Assembly (NCBI RefSeq): GCF_000242895.2 | Contig: NC_021171.1 | Location: 406,001 to 470,000 of the forward strand | From: Bacillus sp. 1NLA3E | Lineage (GTDB): Bacteria; Bacillota; Bacilli; Bacillales; Cytobacillaceae | Length of the DNA stretch: 64,000 bases | Direction of reading: 5' to 3' | Shown: positions 52,627 through 60,670 of the stretch, one piece after another | Layout: each line of letters starts with the position of its first letter | Position numbering within the stretch: position 1 is the stretch's first letter | Made by a program: the position numbers and the translations under genes | The notes under the pieces: generated by a model | Database searches by the model: none | Told to the model about the DNA's origin: nothing | What the model saw: the letters and a program-made list of their open reading frames with translations, nothing else

Positions 52627-53069
52627 GAGAATTAGTAATTCAAACATCTCAAGTTCAATGCATCTCATGAATATCATAGCTTAAATCAACTTTTGAGACA
52701 TCAAGAAAACACCAAGATATAGCAACGAATGACACCAAGAATCATCAAGAAAAACAACAGGATTACAACAAGCAAAAACAACAAGCAAAAACTACAAGAA
52801 ACATCATCAAGTAAAACAACAAGAAACATCATCAAGTAAAACAACATGAAACCATCATGAAAAGTCATCAAGTAAACAGCATGAAACAACAACCAGATTT
52901 ATCATCAGGAAAAATCATCGCGAACCTTCACGATCGCATCATAGAGAAAAGTCTCGTGATATTTATGGTTCTCCTCTATTCCAAAGCTTAAAAACTTTGA
53001 TACATCCTAGTCCAATACATCATAAAAACAAGCAGGGATTGAACTTAAATTCCCTGCTTGTTTTATTTT
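52627..53069 (+). ncRNA. Candidate G-poor, A/C-rich non-coding RNA
   Basis: The stretch 52690-52910 consists almost wholly of A and C with scattered T and very few G, so the RNA should be largely unstructured; it includes a 25-bp direct tandem repeat (about 52793-52842) based on AAGAAACATCATCAAG. A promoter-like pair precedes it and a strong terminator follows at 53027. No reading frame has a Shine-Dalgarno; the minus-strand hydrophobic ORF 52701-52892 also lacks one. It could act as an sRNA, a sponge for an RNA-binding protein, or a leader of the secreted-protein gene that begins 126 nt after the terminator. Confidence 0.5.
53027..53069 (+). terminator. Intrinsic terminator ending the G-poor transcript
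   Basis: Perfect 12-bp stem AACAAGCAGGGA with TCCCTGCTTGTT, then TTATTTT. Confidence 0.9.
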
Positions 53070-53194
53070 CTATATATGACAAAATTCATATTTCTTAGAT
53101 TTAAGAAATATTTAAGAATCTGTTTAGATAACATTTATAAATAAGGGTTAGGCTGTTCATGTAAGTGAATCCCATTGATTGGAGGAGCGAATAC

Positions 53195-54046
53195 ATGAAC
53201 AAGAAAAATCTGGCTGTTATCGGGCTAAGTGGAGCAATACTATTAGGAAGTGTTTACTCTATCTCAGCAAACACATCTGGTTATGAACTATATAAGTCAG
53301 CGTTAAAGGAAACTCATAAAGCCGACAGTACAACCATGAAAATCAGCTTTACACTTGAGGATAACGAAAAACCACTATTTTCCATGAATTCTCTAATGAA
53401 AGCTGATGTAGAACAACAGGTTAGTTCGATTTCAACTGATCTTGCAAATGAAACAGAAACTAGCCACATGAACCTGTTCAAACAGGATGGAGACTGGTTT
53501 GTTAAAAAAGAGGGGAACGATATCTTTTTTAAAATGGATTCATCCAAAAAAATCCATGGAAAAGGCAATCTTGAGCTTCAAGACGATTTAGAGAACTTGA
53601 TTGATGTGATGACCAAAAATCTTCAACAGCAAATTACCGTAGATGAGAACAAAAAAGGTGGTCAAACCATTGAACTTGATTTAACGGGTAAGGAAATCCC
53701 ACTAACAGCAAATGCATTAAGCTCTCTTTTGATTAAACATGCGGTGTTGTTACAGGATAGTGGAAATCAAGAAGTTTCAGAGTTTCACATTAAACCAACA
53801 ATACCTGAATTGGATCATGATATTACGGTAAAACAAATTAATATTTCAGCCATGGTGAATAAAGCAAATTATGTTGACCAACAAACAGTAAAAATGGTTG
53901 TAACTGGTAAGGATAAGCAGGATCAGGCACATGAAATCGTGTTAAGGCTTAAGTTGGACGTATCTGAATACAATCATACAACCGTAGCACCTGTCCAGAT
54001 CCCAACTGAAAAAGTTGAAGTTCTTAAGATGAATCATGGACAATAA
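53195..54046 (+). CDS. Secreted or membrane-anchored uncharacterised protein
   Basis: 283 residues from ATG 53195 (TTGGAGGAGC 9 nt upstream; an earlier frame start at 53165 lacks a site). A signal peptide (MNKKNLAVIGLSGAILLGSV, cleavage near SISA) is followed by a beta-rich domain with repeated K-V-D strands (TMKISFTLED, QTIELDLTGKE, VKMVVTGKD, IVLRLKLDVSEY), suggesting a LolA/outer-face lipid- or peptide-binding fold, but I do not recognise the family. It lies upstream of an ABC transporter and two-component system, from which a short repeat separates it. Confidence 0.7.
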   Translation: MNKKNLAVIGLSGAILLGSVYSISANTSGYELYKSALKETHKADSTTMKISFTLEDNEKPLFSMNSLMKADVEQQVSSISTDLANETETSHMNLFKQDGDWFVKKEGNDIFFKMDSSKKIHGKGNLELQDDLENLIDVMTKNLQQQITVDENKKGGQTIELDLTGKEIPLTANALSSLLIKHAVLLQDSGNQEVSEFHIKPTIPELDHDITVKQINISAMVNKANYVDQQTVKMVVTGKDKQDQAHEIVLRLKLDVSEYNHTTVAPVQIPTEKVEVLKMNHGQ

Positions 54047-54059
54047 CTAGTTAAAAAAA

Positions 54060-54194
54060 GCTTAATTCCAAAAGATTGGTGACTTTTAAATAGGTTTTGA
54101 GAAAATCAAACCAGTAACAAAGAAGTTGATTGGAGCGGAAATCAACCACACTTCGTTTTTGAAAAATAGCAACATAGTTTACGAAAAAACAGCC
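54060..54194. repeat. Dispersed repeat, shell type 2, short form (no GC-rich core)
   Basis: Colinear with 33731-33971 on both sides, but GTTGATT-GGAGCGGAA-ATCAAC is continuous here (GGAGCGGAA at 54132-54140). The 108-bp core is absent, giving 135 bp instead of 241. Confidence 0.85.
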
Positions 54195-54228
54195 AAAAAC
54201 AACACAAATTTCCACAGAGGGTGACGTT

Positions 54229-54948
54229 TTGGAAAAAGCAATGGAAGTCTCCGGAATGACGAAGCTATATTCTAATGGACGAGGCATTAAAAATATTGAT
54301 TTATCGATTAATCAAGGAGATGTTCTGGGTATTCTGGGTCCGAATGGAGCAGGCAAAACAACGCTACTAAAATGTATGACTGGTCAAGTAAAACCTGACA
54401 GTGGGAAGGTAGAATTGTTCGGAATCGATATTGAAAAGAATTTCAAGCAAGCGATTCGACCTGTTGGTGCCGTTGTTGGGCAAGGAATTGCTTATGAAAA
54501 TATGACACCCTACCAAAACTTGAAAATGGTATTGCGTTTCTACCCTCATTTACCAAGTTCATCTATTGATGAAGTGCTAGAGTTAACAGGGCTGTATTCC
54601 TATAAATATGAAAAGATATCCTCTTTTTCAACGGGGATGAAACAGCGATTTGGAATTGCTTCAGCACTTATTTCTAAACCGCGCTTAGTTATTTTAGATG
54701 AACCGACAAATGGACTTGATATTGATGGTTTGCTTCTATTTAGAAATACAATTCAACAACTCGCTAACAACACTGGAGTAACCTTTGTGATTTCCAGCCA
54801 CCACATTTCAGAAATGGAAAAACTGTGTAATAGATTCTGCTTTTTAATTGGGGGTAAAATTTCCTTAACCGACACGAGCCACCAATCATTAGAGGAAACC
54901 TATGTCAAAAAAATTGGGGAAGCCAGTTATGAATCCAGTGCTAGCTAA
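54229..54948 (+). CDS. ABC transporter ATP-binding protein
   Basis: 239 residues, TTG start with GAGGGTG upstream (ATG 54241 is an alternative). Walker A GPNGAGKTT, a non-standard signature FSTGMKQRFGIASAL, Walker B LVILDEPTNGLDI and switch SSHHISEME. The CcmA/YhbG-like subgroup drives ABC-2 type exporters. It is followed by the ABC-2 permease gene and a kinase/regulator pair, an arrangement common for peptide-antibiotic resistance or envelope-stress exporters. Substrate not known. Confidence 0.9.
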   Translation: MEKAMEVSGMTKLYSNGRGIKNIDLSINQGDVLGILGPNGAGKTTLLKCMTGQVKPDSGKVELFGIDIEKNFKQAIRPVGAVVGQGIAYENMTPYQNLKMVLRFYPHLPSSSIDEVLELTGLYSYKYEKISSFSTGMKQRFGIASALISKPRLVILDEPTNGLDIDGLLLFRNTIQQLANNTGVTFVISSHHISEMEKLCNRFCFLIGGKISLTDTSHQSLEETYVKKIGEASYESSAS

Positions 54949-55666
54949 TATCTGTAATGAAGTTGAAAAGCTGGTAGCAAAGCGGATCACGAAATTCCTT
55001 CTGCTTGTGGCAGGGATTTTGCCATTTATTCTTAAGTTGGTGATAAATAAACTGTTTATCACGGATTGGATGGCTCTCCCTTCCGAAAATATTAATTACA
55101 CGATTCTTGATCTCCAGGTAAAAGTGCTACTCCCTCTATTCTGTTTTCTAGCCGCAGCGGAACTTTTTACCGGAGAGGGGGAAAGAGGTACTCTATTACC
55201 TGTTCGTCCAATTAGTCGAATCGAACTTTTTATATCCAAAATGGCGGCGATTGTTATTATTATCGGAAGCCAGCTCATACTTGGGTGGTTAGGTGTAACG
55301 ATCAGTAGCATGGTCTTTGATAGTACTTTCCAGTACGATTCTATTTTTTCAAGCTTAGCAGCATTTCTGATTTCATGGGTTCCTTTATTAGCGTTAACTG
55401 CCTTTTCAGTGTTGTTTGCTTTGGTTGTCAATACAAGTGTGGTAGCTGTTACAAGTTTGATTTTATTATATCTGGTCATGACTTTTATCCCGTATGTATT
55501 CCCAGGTGTGCTCTATATGCTGCCTTCTTCGTATTTGGATTGGTATATGCAGTGGTTGGGGGATGTTTCCTTCCGTTGGGCGTGCCAAACTGTCTTATAT
55601 ATCTGCTCATCAAGCTCATTGTTTTTAGCAACAGGCTATTATATTTTTAATAGAAAAGAAGCATAA
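54929..55666 (+). CDS. ABC-2 type transporter permease
   Basis: 245 residues with six hydrophobic helices and the ABC-2 feature FTGEGERGTLLPVRPISRIELFISKM before helix 3. ATG 54929 has GGGGAAG 7 nt upstream; ATG 54902 with GAGG is an equally in-frame alternative that lengthens the overlap with the ATPase gene. It should form the membrane part of the exporter with the preceding ATPase. Confidence 0.82.
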   Translation: MNPVLANICNEVEKLVAKRITKFLLLVAGILPFILKLVINKLFITDWMALPSENINYTILDLQVKVLLPLFCFLAAAELFTGEGERGTLLPVRPISRIELFISKMAAIVIIIGSQLILGWLGVTISSMVFDSTFQYDSIFSSLAAFLISWVPLLALTAFSVLFALVVNTSVVAVTSLILLYLVMTFIPYVFPGVLYMLPSSYLDWYMQWLGDVSFRWACQTVLYICSSSSLFLATGYYIFNRKEA

Positions 55667-55684
55667 GTGAAGGGTGTTATGTCG

Positions 55685-57148
55685 ATGTCGATTAAGCTTC
55701 GATTGGTATTGTCCAATATTGCGATGATCATCGTACCGATTATTCTGTTTTTATTTGCATCCGGAATTGTTACGATTCTCTTTCTCGGAGATATAAAGGA
55801 AATCACTCATTTATTACCAGAAAGTCATAGCAGCGATAAACAACTACAACTAGATTCGCTTATGTATTTTGAAATAAAAGAGAAATCGGTGCTGGATCCG
55901 GAGGAATTAATGACCGAGGACTATTTATCATCGGTGGCAAATCGGCTAAAAGATATTAAAGCAGGTCTTATCGTCCGTAAAAATACTGACATCTTGTTTG
56001 CTTCTGAAGGTCTAGATCGAATAAAATTAAAGGATTTACCTGACTTTGGAACGACGAATATCTCGCGAAACTTGGAGAAGGTCGGAGATCGAACTTTTGC
56101 GATAAAACAGCACGATTTTTACGATAAAGATGGTGGAGAGATTTCCGTTCTGATCATGAAGGATGCTAGTCCATGGAATCATTTTGTTAGAACCTTTTTC
56201 CCGATTCTACTTGCTCTTTGTATTCTTATTCTTGTGGCAACAAATGGACTATTAACTTATTTTGTTTCTAAAAGTATTATCAAGCCAATTGATCGTCTTA
56301 AAAAAGCGGCTCAGTCGATTAAAGAGGGGAATTTAGAACATTCCATTTTCACTTCAAAAAATGATGAAATCGGTCAGTTAACCCAGTCTTTTGAGGAAAT
56401 GCGGATAAAACTAAATGAATCCTCGGCAATTCAAAAGCTGTACGAGGAAAACCGCAAGGAATTAATCGCTCATATTTCCCACGATTTGAAAACTCCGATT
56501 ACGTCAATAAAAGGATATGTTGAGGGCATTCGCGATGGAGTGGCTGATACCCCGGAAAAACATGATCGTTATATTCAAACCATTTATTCAAAGTCTGTGG
56601 ATTTGGATCATTTAATCGATGAGCTGTTCCTTTATTCGAAACTTGATTTAGGGAAGGTTCCGTTCGATTTTGAAGAAATCGACTTGAAGAATTACTTGGC
56701 AGACTATCTTGAGGAATTAAGCTTTGATCTCGAGAAAAAGAATGTAAAGGTATCTTTTGAATATAACGAAGCGGGCTATTACTGTGTGCTGGCCGATTTG
56801 GAAAAATTAAAACGGGTTCTCGGGAATATTGTTGAGAATAGCGTGAAATATATGGATAAAGAAGAGAAAGAACTAAAATTTTCGTTGCATGGAAACCATC
56901 ATCAAGTGGAGATGGTGGTGGTTGATAATGGTCCAGGGATCCCGGAAGAGTCGATTCCGTTTATCTTTAATCAATTTTATCGAGCCGAGGAGTCTAGAAG
57001 CAAACTAACCGGAGGCAGCGGCTTAGGTCTTTCAATTGCGCAAATGATTATCGAAGAGCATCATGGTCATATTCGAGCTGAAAGTAAGCCAAATGTAGGC
57101 ACGAAAATAATCATTTCATTACCAAACAAGCAGGAGGTGACATCATGA
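55685..57148 (+). CDS. Sensor histidine kinase
   Basis: 487 residues from ATG 55685 (GAAGGG 10 nt upstream; GTG 55667 and ATG 55679 overlap or crowd the site). Two transmembrane helices (about 10-32 and 168-195) enclose an extracytoplasmic sensing domain; then HAMP (SKSIIKPIDRLKKAAQSI), the phospho-accepting H-box HISHDLKTPITSIKGY, N-box NIVENSVKYMDK, and G boxes VVDNGPGIP and GGSGLGLSIA. The kinase is coupled to the response regulator by overlap (ATGA). Confidence 0.94.
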   Translation: MSIKLRLVLSNIAMIIVPIILFLFASGIVTILFLGDIKEITHLLPESHSSDKQLQLDSLMYFEIKEKSVLDPEELMTEDYLSSVANRLKDIKAGLIVRKNTDILFASEGLDRIKLKDLPDFGTTNISRNLEKVGDRTFAIKQHDFYDKDGGEISVLIMKDASPWNHFVRTFFPILLALCILILVATNGLLTYFVSKSIIKPIDRLKKAAQSIKEGNLEHSIFTSKNDEIGQLTQSFEEMRIKLNESSAIQKLYEENRKELIAHISHDLKTPITSIKGYVEGIRDGVADTPEKHDRYIQTIYSKSVDLDHLIDELFLYSKLDLGKVPFDFEEIDLKNYLADYLEELSFDLEKKNVKVSFEYNEAGYYCVLADLEKLKRVLGNIVENSVKYMDKEEKELKFSLHGNHHQVEMVVVDNGPGIPEESIPFIFNQFYRAEESRSKLTGGSGLGLSIAQMIIEEHHGHIRAESKPNVGTKIIISLPNKQEVTS

Positions 57149-57837
57149 AAAGGATCCTAATCATTGAAGATGAAGTAAGCATTGCTGAGCTGGAACGGGA
57201 TTATTTGGAGATTAACGGCTTTCAAACCGAAATAGTACTAACGGGAGATCTTGGATTACAGACTGCCCTGACAGGTGATTATGACTTAATTTTACTTGAT
57301 GTCATGCTACCGAATATCGATGGTTTTGAAATATGCAAACGAGTTAGAAGTGTAAAGGATATTCCGATTATCTTAGTGACTGCTAAAAAAGAAGAGATTG
57401 ATAAAGTTCGTGGGCTAGGACTGGGCGCAGATGATTATTTAGTGAAGCCATTTAGCCCAAATGAGATGGTTGCAAGAGTGAAGGCTCATTTGTCCAGATA
57501 TGAACGGTTGCTAATGAGGCAAAAACCAGAATCCCATGAAATTTATATTCGTGGTTTAATCATAGATAGTTTATCACGACGAGTGTTTGTAAATAATCAA
57601 GAAGTAGTTTTCACGACAAAGGAATTTGATGTATTAACATTTTTAGCTATCCATCCCAATCAAGTTTTTAGTAAGGATCATTTATTTGAAAGAATTTGGG
57701 GTTATGACAGTTCGGGGGATGTATCTACCGTTACCGTTCATATTCGCAAGATCCGTGAAAAAATAGAGCACGATCCGTCAAATCCGGATTATATTGAAAC
57801 CGTTTGGGGCGCAGGCTACCGATTTAAGGAATCTTAG
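57145..57837 (+). CDS. OmpR-family response regulator
   Basis: 230 residues. Receiver domain IIEDEVSIAELERDYLE with acidic pocket and phospho-acceptor Asp in LILLDVMLPNIDG, VTAKKEE and the conserved KPFSPNE; C-terminal winged helix (FTTKEFDVLTFLAIHPNQVFS ... VHIRKIREKIEHDP ... WGAGYRF). It should control the adjacent ABC exporter operon in response to the kinase. AGCAGGAGGTG precedes the ATG. Confidence 0.95.
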   Translation: MKRILIIEDEVSIAELERDYLEINGFQTEIVLTGDLGLQTALTGDYDLILLDVMLPNIDGFEICKRVRSVKDIPIILVTAKKEEIDKVRGLGLGADDYLVKPFSPNEMVARVKAHLSRYERLLMRQKPESHEIYIRGLIIDSLSRRVFVNNQEVVFTTKEFDVLTFLAIHPNQVFSKDHLFERIWGYDSSGDVSTVTVHIRKIREKIEHDPSNPDYIETVWGAGYRFKES

Positions 57838-57851
57838 GAGGAAATAGTACG

Positions 57852-58202
57852 ATGACACATGCACATTTAACAACAATTGTTTTAACTTGTATCTTATTTT
57901 TCATTACCATTCTCCAACAAAGCAAAGGGAAGAATATTAAAATTTGGCAAATGGTATTACGAACTTCATATATATTGATTATTGCTACTGGTCTAATGCT
58001 ATTTATGTCTGTCTACAATATTACGATTTTGTATATATTGAAGGCTGTTGTTGGGATTTTGATGATTGGAGTCTTTGAAATGATCATTGCTTGGAGAGCA
58101 AAAGACAAGTCAGCAAATATATTGTGGGTTTTATTTGCGGTAGTTCTTGTGATGCTATTCGTATTAGGATTTATGTTACCAATGGGGATTAGAATAATAT
58201 AA
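57852..58202 (+). CDS. YisL-like (DUF1516) membrane protein
   Basis: 116 residues with four transmembrane helices; MTHAHLTTIVLTCILFFITI, RTSYILIIATGLMLF and FEMIIAWRAKDKS match the YisL/UPF0344 family of Bacillus. AGGAGG is present 10 nt before the ATG. It lies 14 nt after the response regulator and is ended by a strong bidirectional terminator. Function unknown. Confidence 0.82.
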   Translation: MTHAHLTTIVLTCILFFITILQQSKGKNIKIWQMVLRTSYILIIATGLMLFMSVYNITILYILKAVVGILMIGVFEMIIAWRAKDKSANILWVLFAVVLVMLFVLGFMLPMGIRII

Positions 58203-58205
58203 TCG

Positions 58206-58255
58206 AAAAAATCCACAGGTACAATTTATTTTAATTGATACCTGTGGATTTTTTT
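58206..58255. terminator. Bidirectional terminator after the yisL-like gene
   Basis: AAAAAATCCACAGGTA with TACCTGTGGATTTTTTT flanking a short loop; also at the end of the minus-strand gene remnant. Confidence 0.88.
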
Positions 58256-58590
58256 AATATTTTTCTTTTAGCTGCTTAAACGGATGCTTGGTTTTTTCTA
58301 AGCTTGAGATTTCAACATAAATGGATTGATTCGAATCTGTTACCTTGATTCGTAGTTTGCCATTACGCGTAAATCTGTTGAATATCTCTCCCTCAATCGC
58401 CACACCGTTCTTTTCAATTGAACAGTTTGATTTATTAAAGAGTAGTAACGCATTATCTGTGAGTGTAACGAATGATTTTGATTTTTTTTAGGAGAATGTT
58501 GTCTGAAGGAATCGTCATTTCTGTTCCACCAGGATTTACTAATTTTATTTCTACGGGCTTGCTTGAAACAAGAGAAATATTGGCTTCCAA
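58254..58590 (-). pseudogene. Frameshifted remnant of an uncharacterised gene
   Basis: On the minus strand two coherent frames join across a run of eight A (58482-58489): upstream ...VNPGGTEMTIPSDNILLKK and downstream SKSFVTLTDNALLLFNK..., which continues to ...HPFKQLKEKY and stop. One A fewer would fuse them into about 110 residues from TTG 58590. The start lacks a good ribosome binding site and a stop lies 9 nt before it. It could be a decayed gene, a phase-variable poly-A tract, or a sequencing indel. The family is not recognised. Confidence 0.45.
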
Positions 58591-58933
58591 TAAATTTCAT
58601 TCGGAATGTCCAGGTTTAATTGGCGACGTTCCAACTGATTATGGAACATACACTCACAACTTATTGAGTAGTAAAACTGGATAAGAGTATGGAATAACCA
58701 TTGTTCCTAATGTTTTGGAATTATTCAACATAAAGTTGATTTTCAAGAAGTTATCCCTCTTGAAGTCAACTTTTTTATTTTTCAATGAGGTTTTACAAAT
58801 CAATTCGTTTCAAAAATCCAAATAAAAGTTATATCATGGAAGTTAACATACTGCTTAGCTTTGCGAAATAATATATCTGTTAGAGAATCAGCGTCAGGAT
58901 CCACCCTTACGAACATCCCTGGAGGTAATTCCA
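58591..58933. other. Region between gene remnant and ABC exporter operon
   Basis: Holds the hairpin at 58732 and then AT-rich leader sequence before the exporter gene. I looked for a BmrB-type leader peptide and found none that I can support. Confidence 0.45.
58732..58776 (+). terminator. Terminator-like hairpin upstream of the ABC exporter operon
   Basis: AAGTTGATTTTCAAGAAG with CTTGAAGTCAACTT, followed by T6. It is about 160 bp upstream of the first exporter gene, so it may be a transcription attenuator of the operon or the end of an unseen transcript. Confidence 0.65.
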
Positions 58934-60670
58934 TTGAAAAAGCTCTTATCCTTCCTTAAACCATATAAAGTTTCCATAGTAGTAGCTCTTTTTTTTATGC
59001 TATTCGAACTCGTTGTTGAGTTGCTTATGCCATTGTTTATGTCCAAAATTATCGATCAAGGGGTATTACAAAAGGATTTATCTGTTGTAGTGCGTTGGGG
59101 TGCTATTATGATTGGTATCTCGCTGCTTTCATTTGCATCTGGGATTCTTAACTCCTTTTATGCTGCCCACGCTGGTCAAAGTTTTGGTCATGATATTCGA
59201 AAAAGTTTATTTGAAAGGGTACAATCACTAAATTTTGAGGATTTCCAACGTTTCCCTACATCTTCTTTAATAACGAGAATGACGAATGATGTTACCCAGA
59301 TTCAAAATACCGTGTTCATGAGTTTACGGATTATGTTGCGTGCACCATTATTTGTGTTTGGTGGCATCATGATGGCCTTTATTGTGAACTATAGACTTGC
59401 CCTCATTTTAATTACGGTTGTTCCGGTCTTAATCTTATTTTTAAGATGGGCATTGAATAAAGCTGGAAAGCTTTTTCGGTCCTCGCAAGGAAAGCTTGAT
59501 CGCGTCAATAGTGTAATGCGGGAAAACTTAGTGGGTATGAGATTGATTAAAGTATTGTTAAGAGGAACCCACGAAACAAAGCGTTTCGAACAAGCGAATG
59601 ATGAATTGATGAAACGAACAGTTTCTGCTTTAAGGTTAATTGAGTTCACGATGCCATTTTTGCTGATGGTCATGAATATTTGCATTCTTGGTGTGCTATG
59701 GTTTGGGAGTATTCAGGTAGGCGCTGGCGAGACTAAGGTCGGCGAGGTAGTTGCAGTCGTCAATTACGGAACAAGGATTGCTTCATCACTATCAATATTT
59801 TCGATGATCATCCTAGTCTTTTCTAGGGCAAAAGCCTCCGGACAACGGATTTTGGAGGTGCTTAATGCAGAAATTAGAAGTGAAATCTTTTCGGAGGAGG
59901 ATAATGGGACACAACTGCTCTCCGAAGGAAAAGTACAATTTGATGCTGTGTCATTTCGCTATCCTGGAACAACTGAACAGGTTCTTGAAAATATTTCTTT
60001 TACGGCAAACCCAGGTTCTATGATTGCTCTTTTAGGGGCAACTGGATCAGGGAAAACCTCCTTGTTTCAACTCATTCCTCGATTATATGAGGTGAATGGA
60101 GGTGCCATTTATATTGATGACCATGATATCCAGTCGATAAATCCAGGAATGCTACGCAAGCAAATCGGATTTGTTCCGCAAGAGACCCTGTTGTTTTCGG
60201 GAACGATCAAAGACAATCTTGCTTGGGGAAAAGAGGGTGCCTCGGAAGAAGAGATGGTCATTGCTGCAAAAGATGCCCAAATACATGAGACGATACTTAA
60301 ATTGCCGAAACAATATGATGCTGTAATCGGTCAAAAGGGTGTAAATCTATCTGGCGGGCAAAAACAGCGGCTGGCGATTGCTAGAGCTTTGATCAGAAAA
60401 CCAAAGATTCTTCTATTTGATGACAGTACCAGTGCTTTAGATTTGAAAACAGAGGCAAAATTGCTTGAGGCAATCAAACAATACACATGCACGACTTTCA
60501 TAATTACGCAAAAAATTAGTACAGCTATGGGTGCGGATTTGATCCTTCTTTTAGAAGGTGGAAAACTGATTGCAAAAGGTCGCCACGAGGTATTACTAAA
60601 AGATTCATCTTTGTATCGACAAATTTATCAATCTCAATTTGGAGAGGAGAAAGTGACACATGTTCAGTGA
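58934..60670 (+). CDS. ABC exporter half-transporter 1 (heterodimeric, degenerate site half)
   Basis: 578 residues. Six-helix type IV membrane domain (about 1-310) and ATPase domain with Walker A GATGSGKTS, canonical signature LSGGQKQR, and Walker B LLFDDSTSALD, where the catalytic Glu is Asp. That change marks the degenerate half of heterodimeric exporters such as BmrC and LmrC. TTG start with GGAGGT 7 nt upstream. Overlaps the next gene by 11 nt. It should export hydrophobic drugs or peptides with its partner. Confidence 0.92.
   Translation: MKKLLSFLKPYKVSIVVALFFMLFELVVELLMPLFMSKIIDQGVLQKDLSVVVRWGAIMIGISLLSFASGILNSFYAAHAGQSFGHDIRKSLFERVQSLNFEDFQRFPTSSLITRMTNDVTQIQNTVFMSLRIMLRAPLFVFGGIMMAFIVNYRLALILITVVPVLILFLRWALNKAGKLFRSSQGKLDRVNSVMRENLVGMRLIKVLLRGTHETKRFEQANDELMKRTVSALRLIEFTMPFLLMVMNICILGVLWFGSIQVGAGETKVGEVVAVVNYGTRIASSLSIFSMIILVFSRAKASGQRILEVLNAEIRSEIFSEEDNGTQLLSEGKVQFDAVSFRYPGTTEQVLENISFTANPGSMIALLGATGSGKTSLFQLIPRLYEVNGGAIYIDDHDIQSINPGMLRKQIGFVPQETLLFSGTIKDNLAWGKEGASEEEMVIAAKDAQIHETILKLPKQYDAVIGQKGVNLSGGQKQRLAIARALIRKPKILLFDDSTSALDLKTEAKLLEAIKQYTCTTFIITQKISTAMGADLILLLEGGKLIAKGRHEVLLKDSSLYRQIYQSQFGEEKVTHVQ

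Larger units (their letters stand above)
52453..53194. other. 742-bp gene-free region with a probable non-coding transcript
   Basis: Contains PhoP-box-like hexamers (52532-52581), a promoter-like pair, a long G-poor stretch with a 25-bp tandem repeat, and a strong terminator at 53027. No ORF in it has a ribosome binding site. Confidence 0.6.

Noticed and set aside
52701-52892. 63-residue hydrophobic minus-strand ORF
   Set aside because: It arises because the complement of the A/C-rich stretch is T/G-rich and encodes Leu/Phe; no ribosome binding site.
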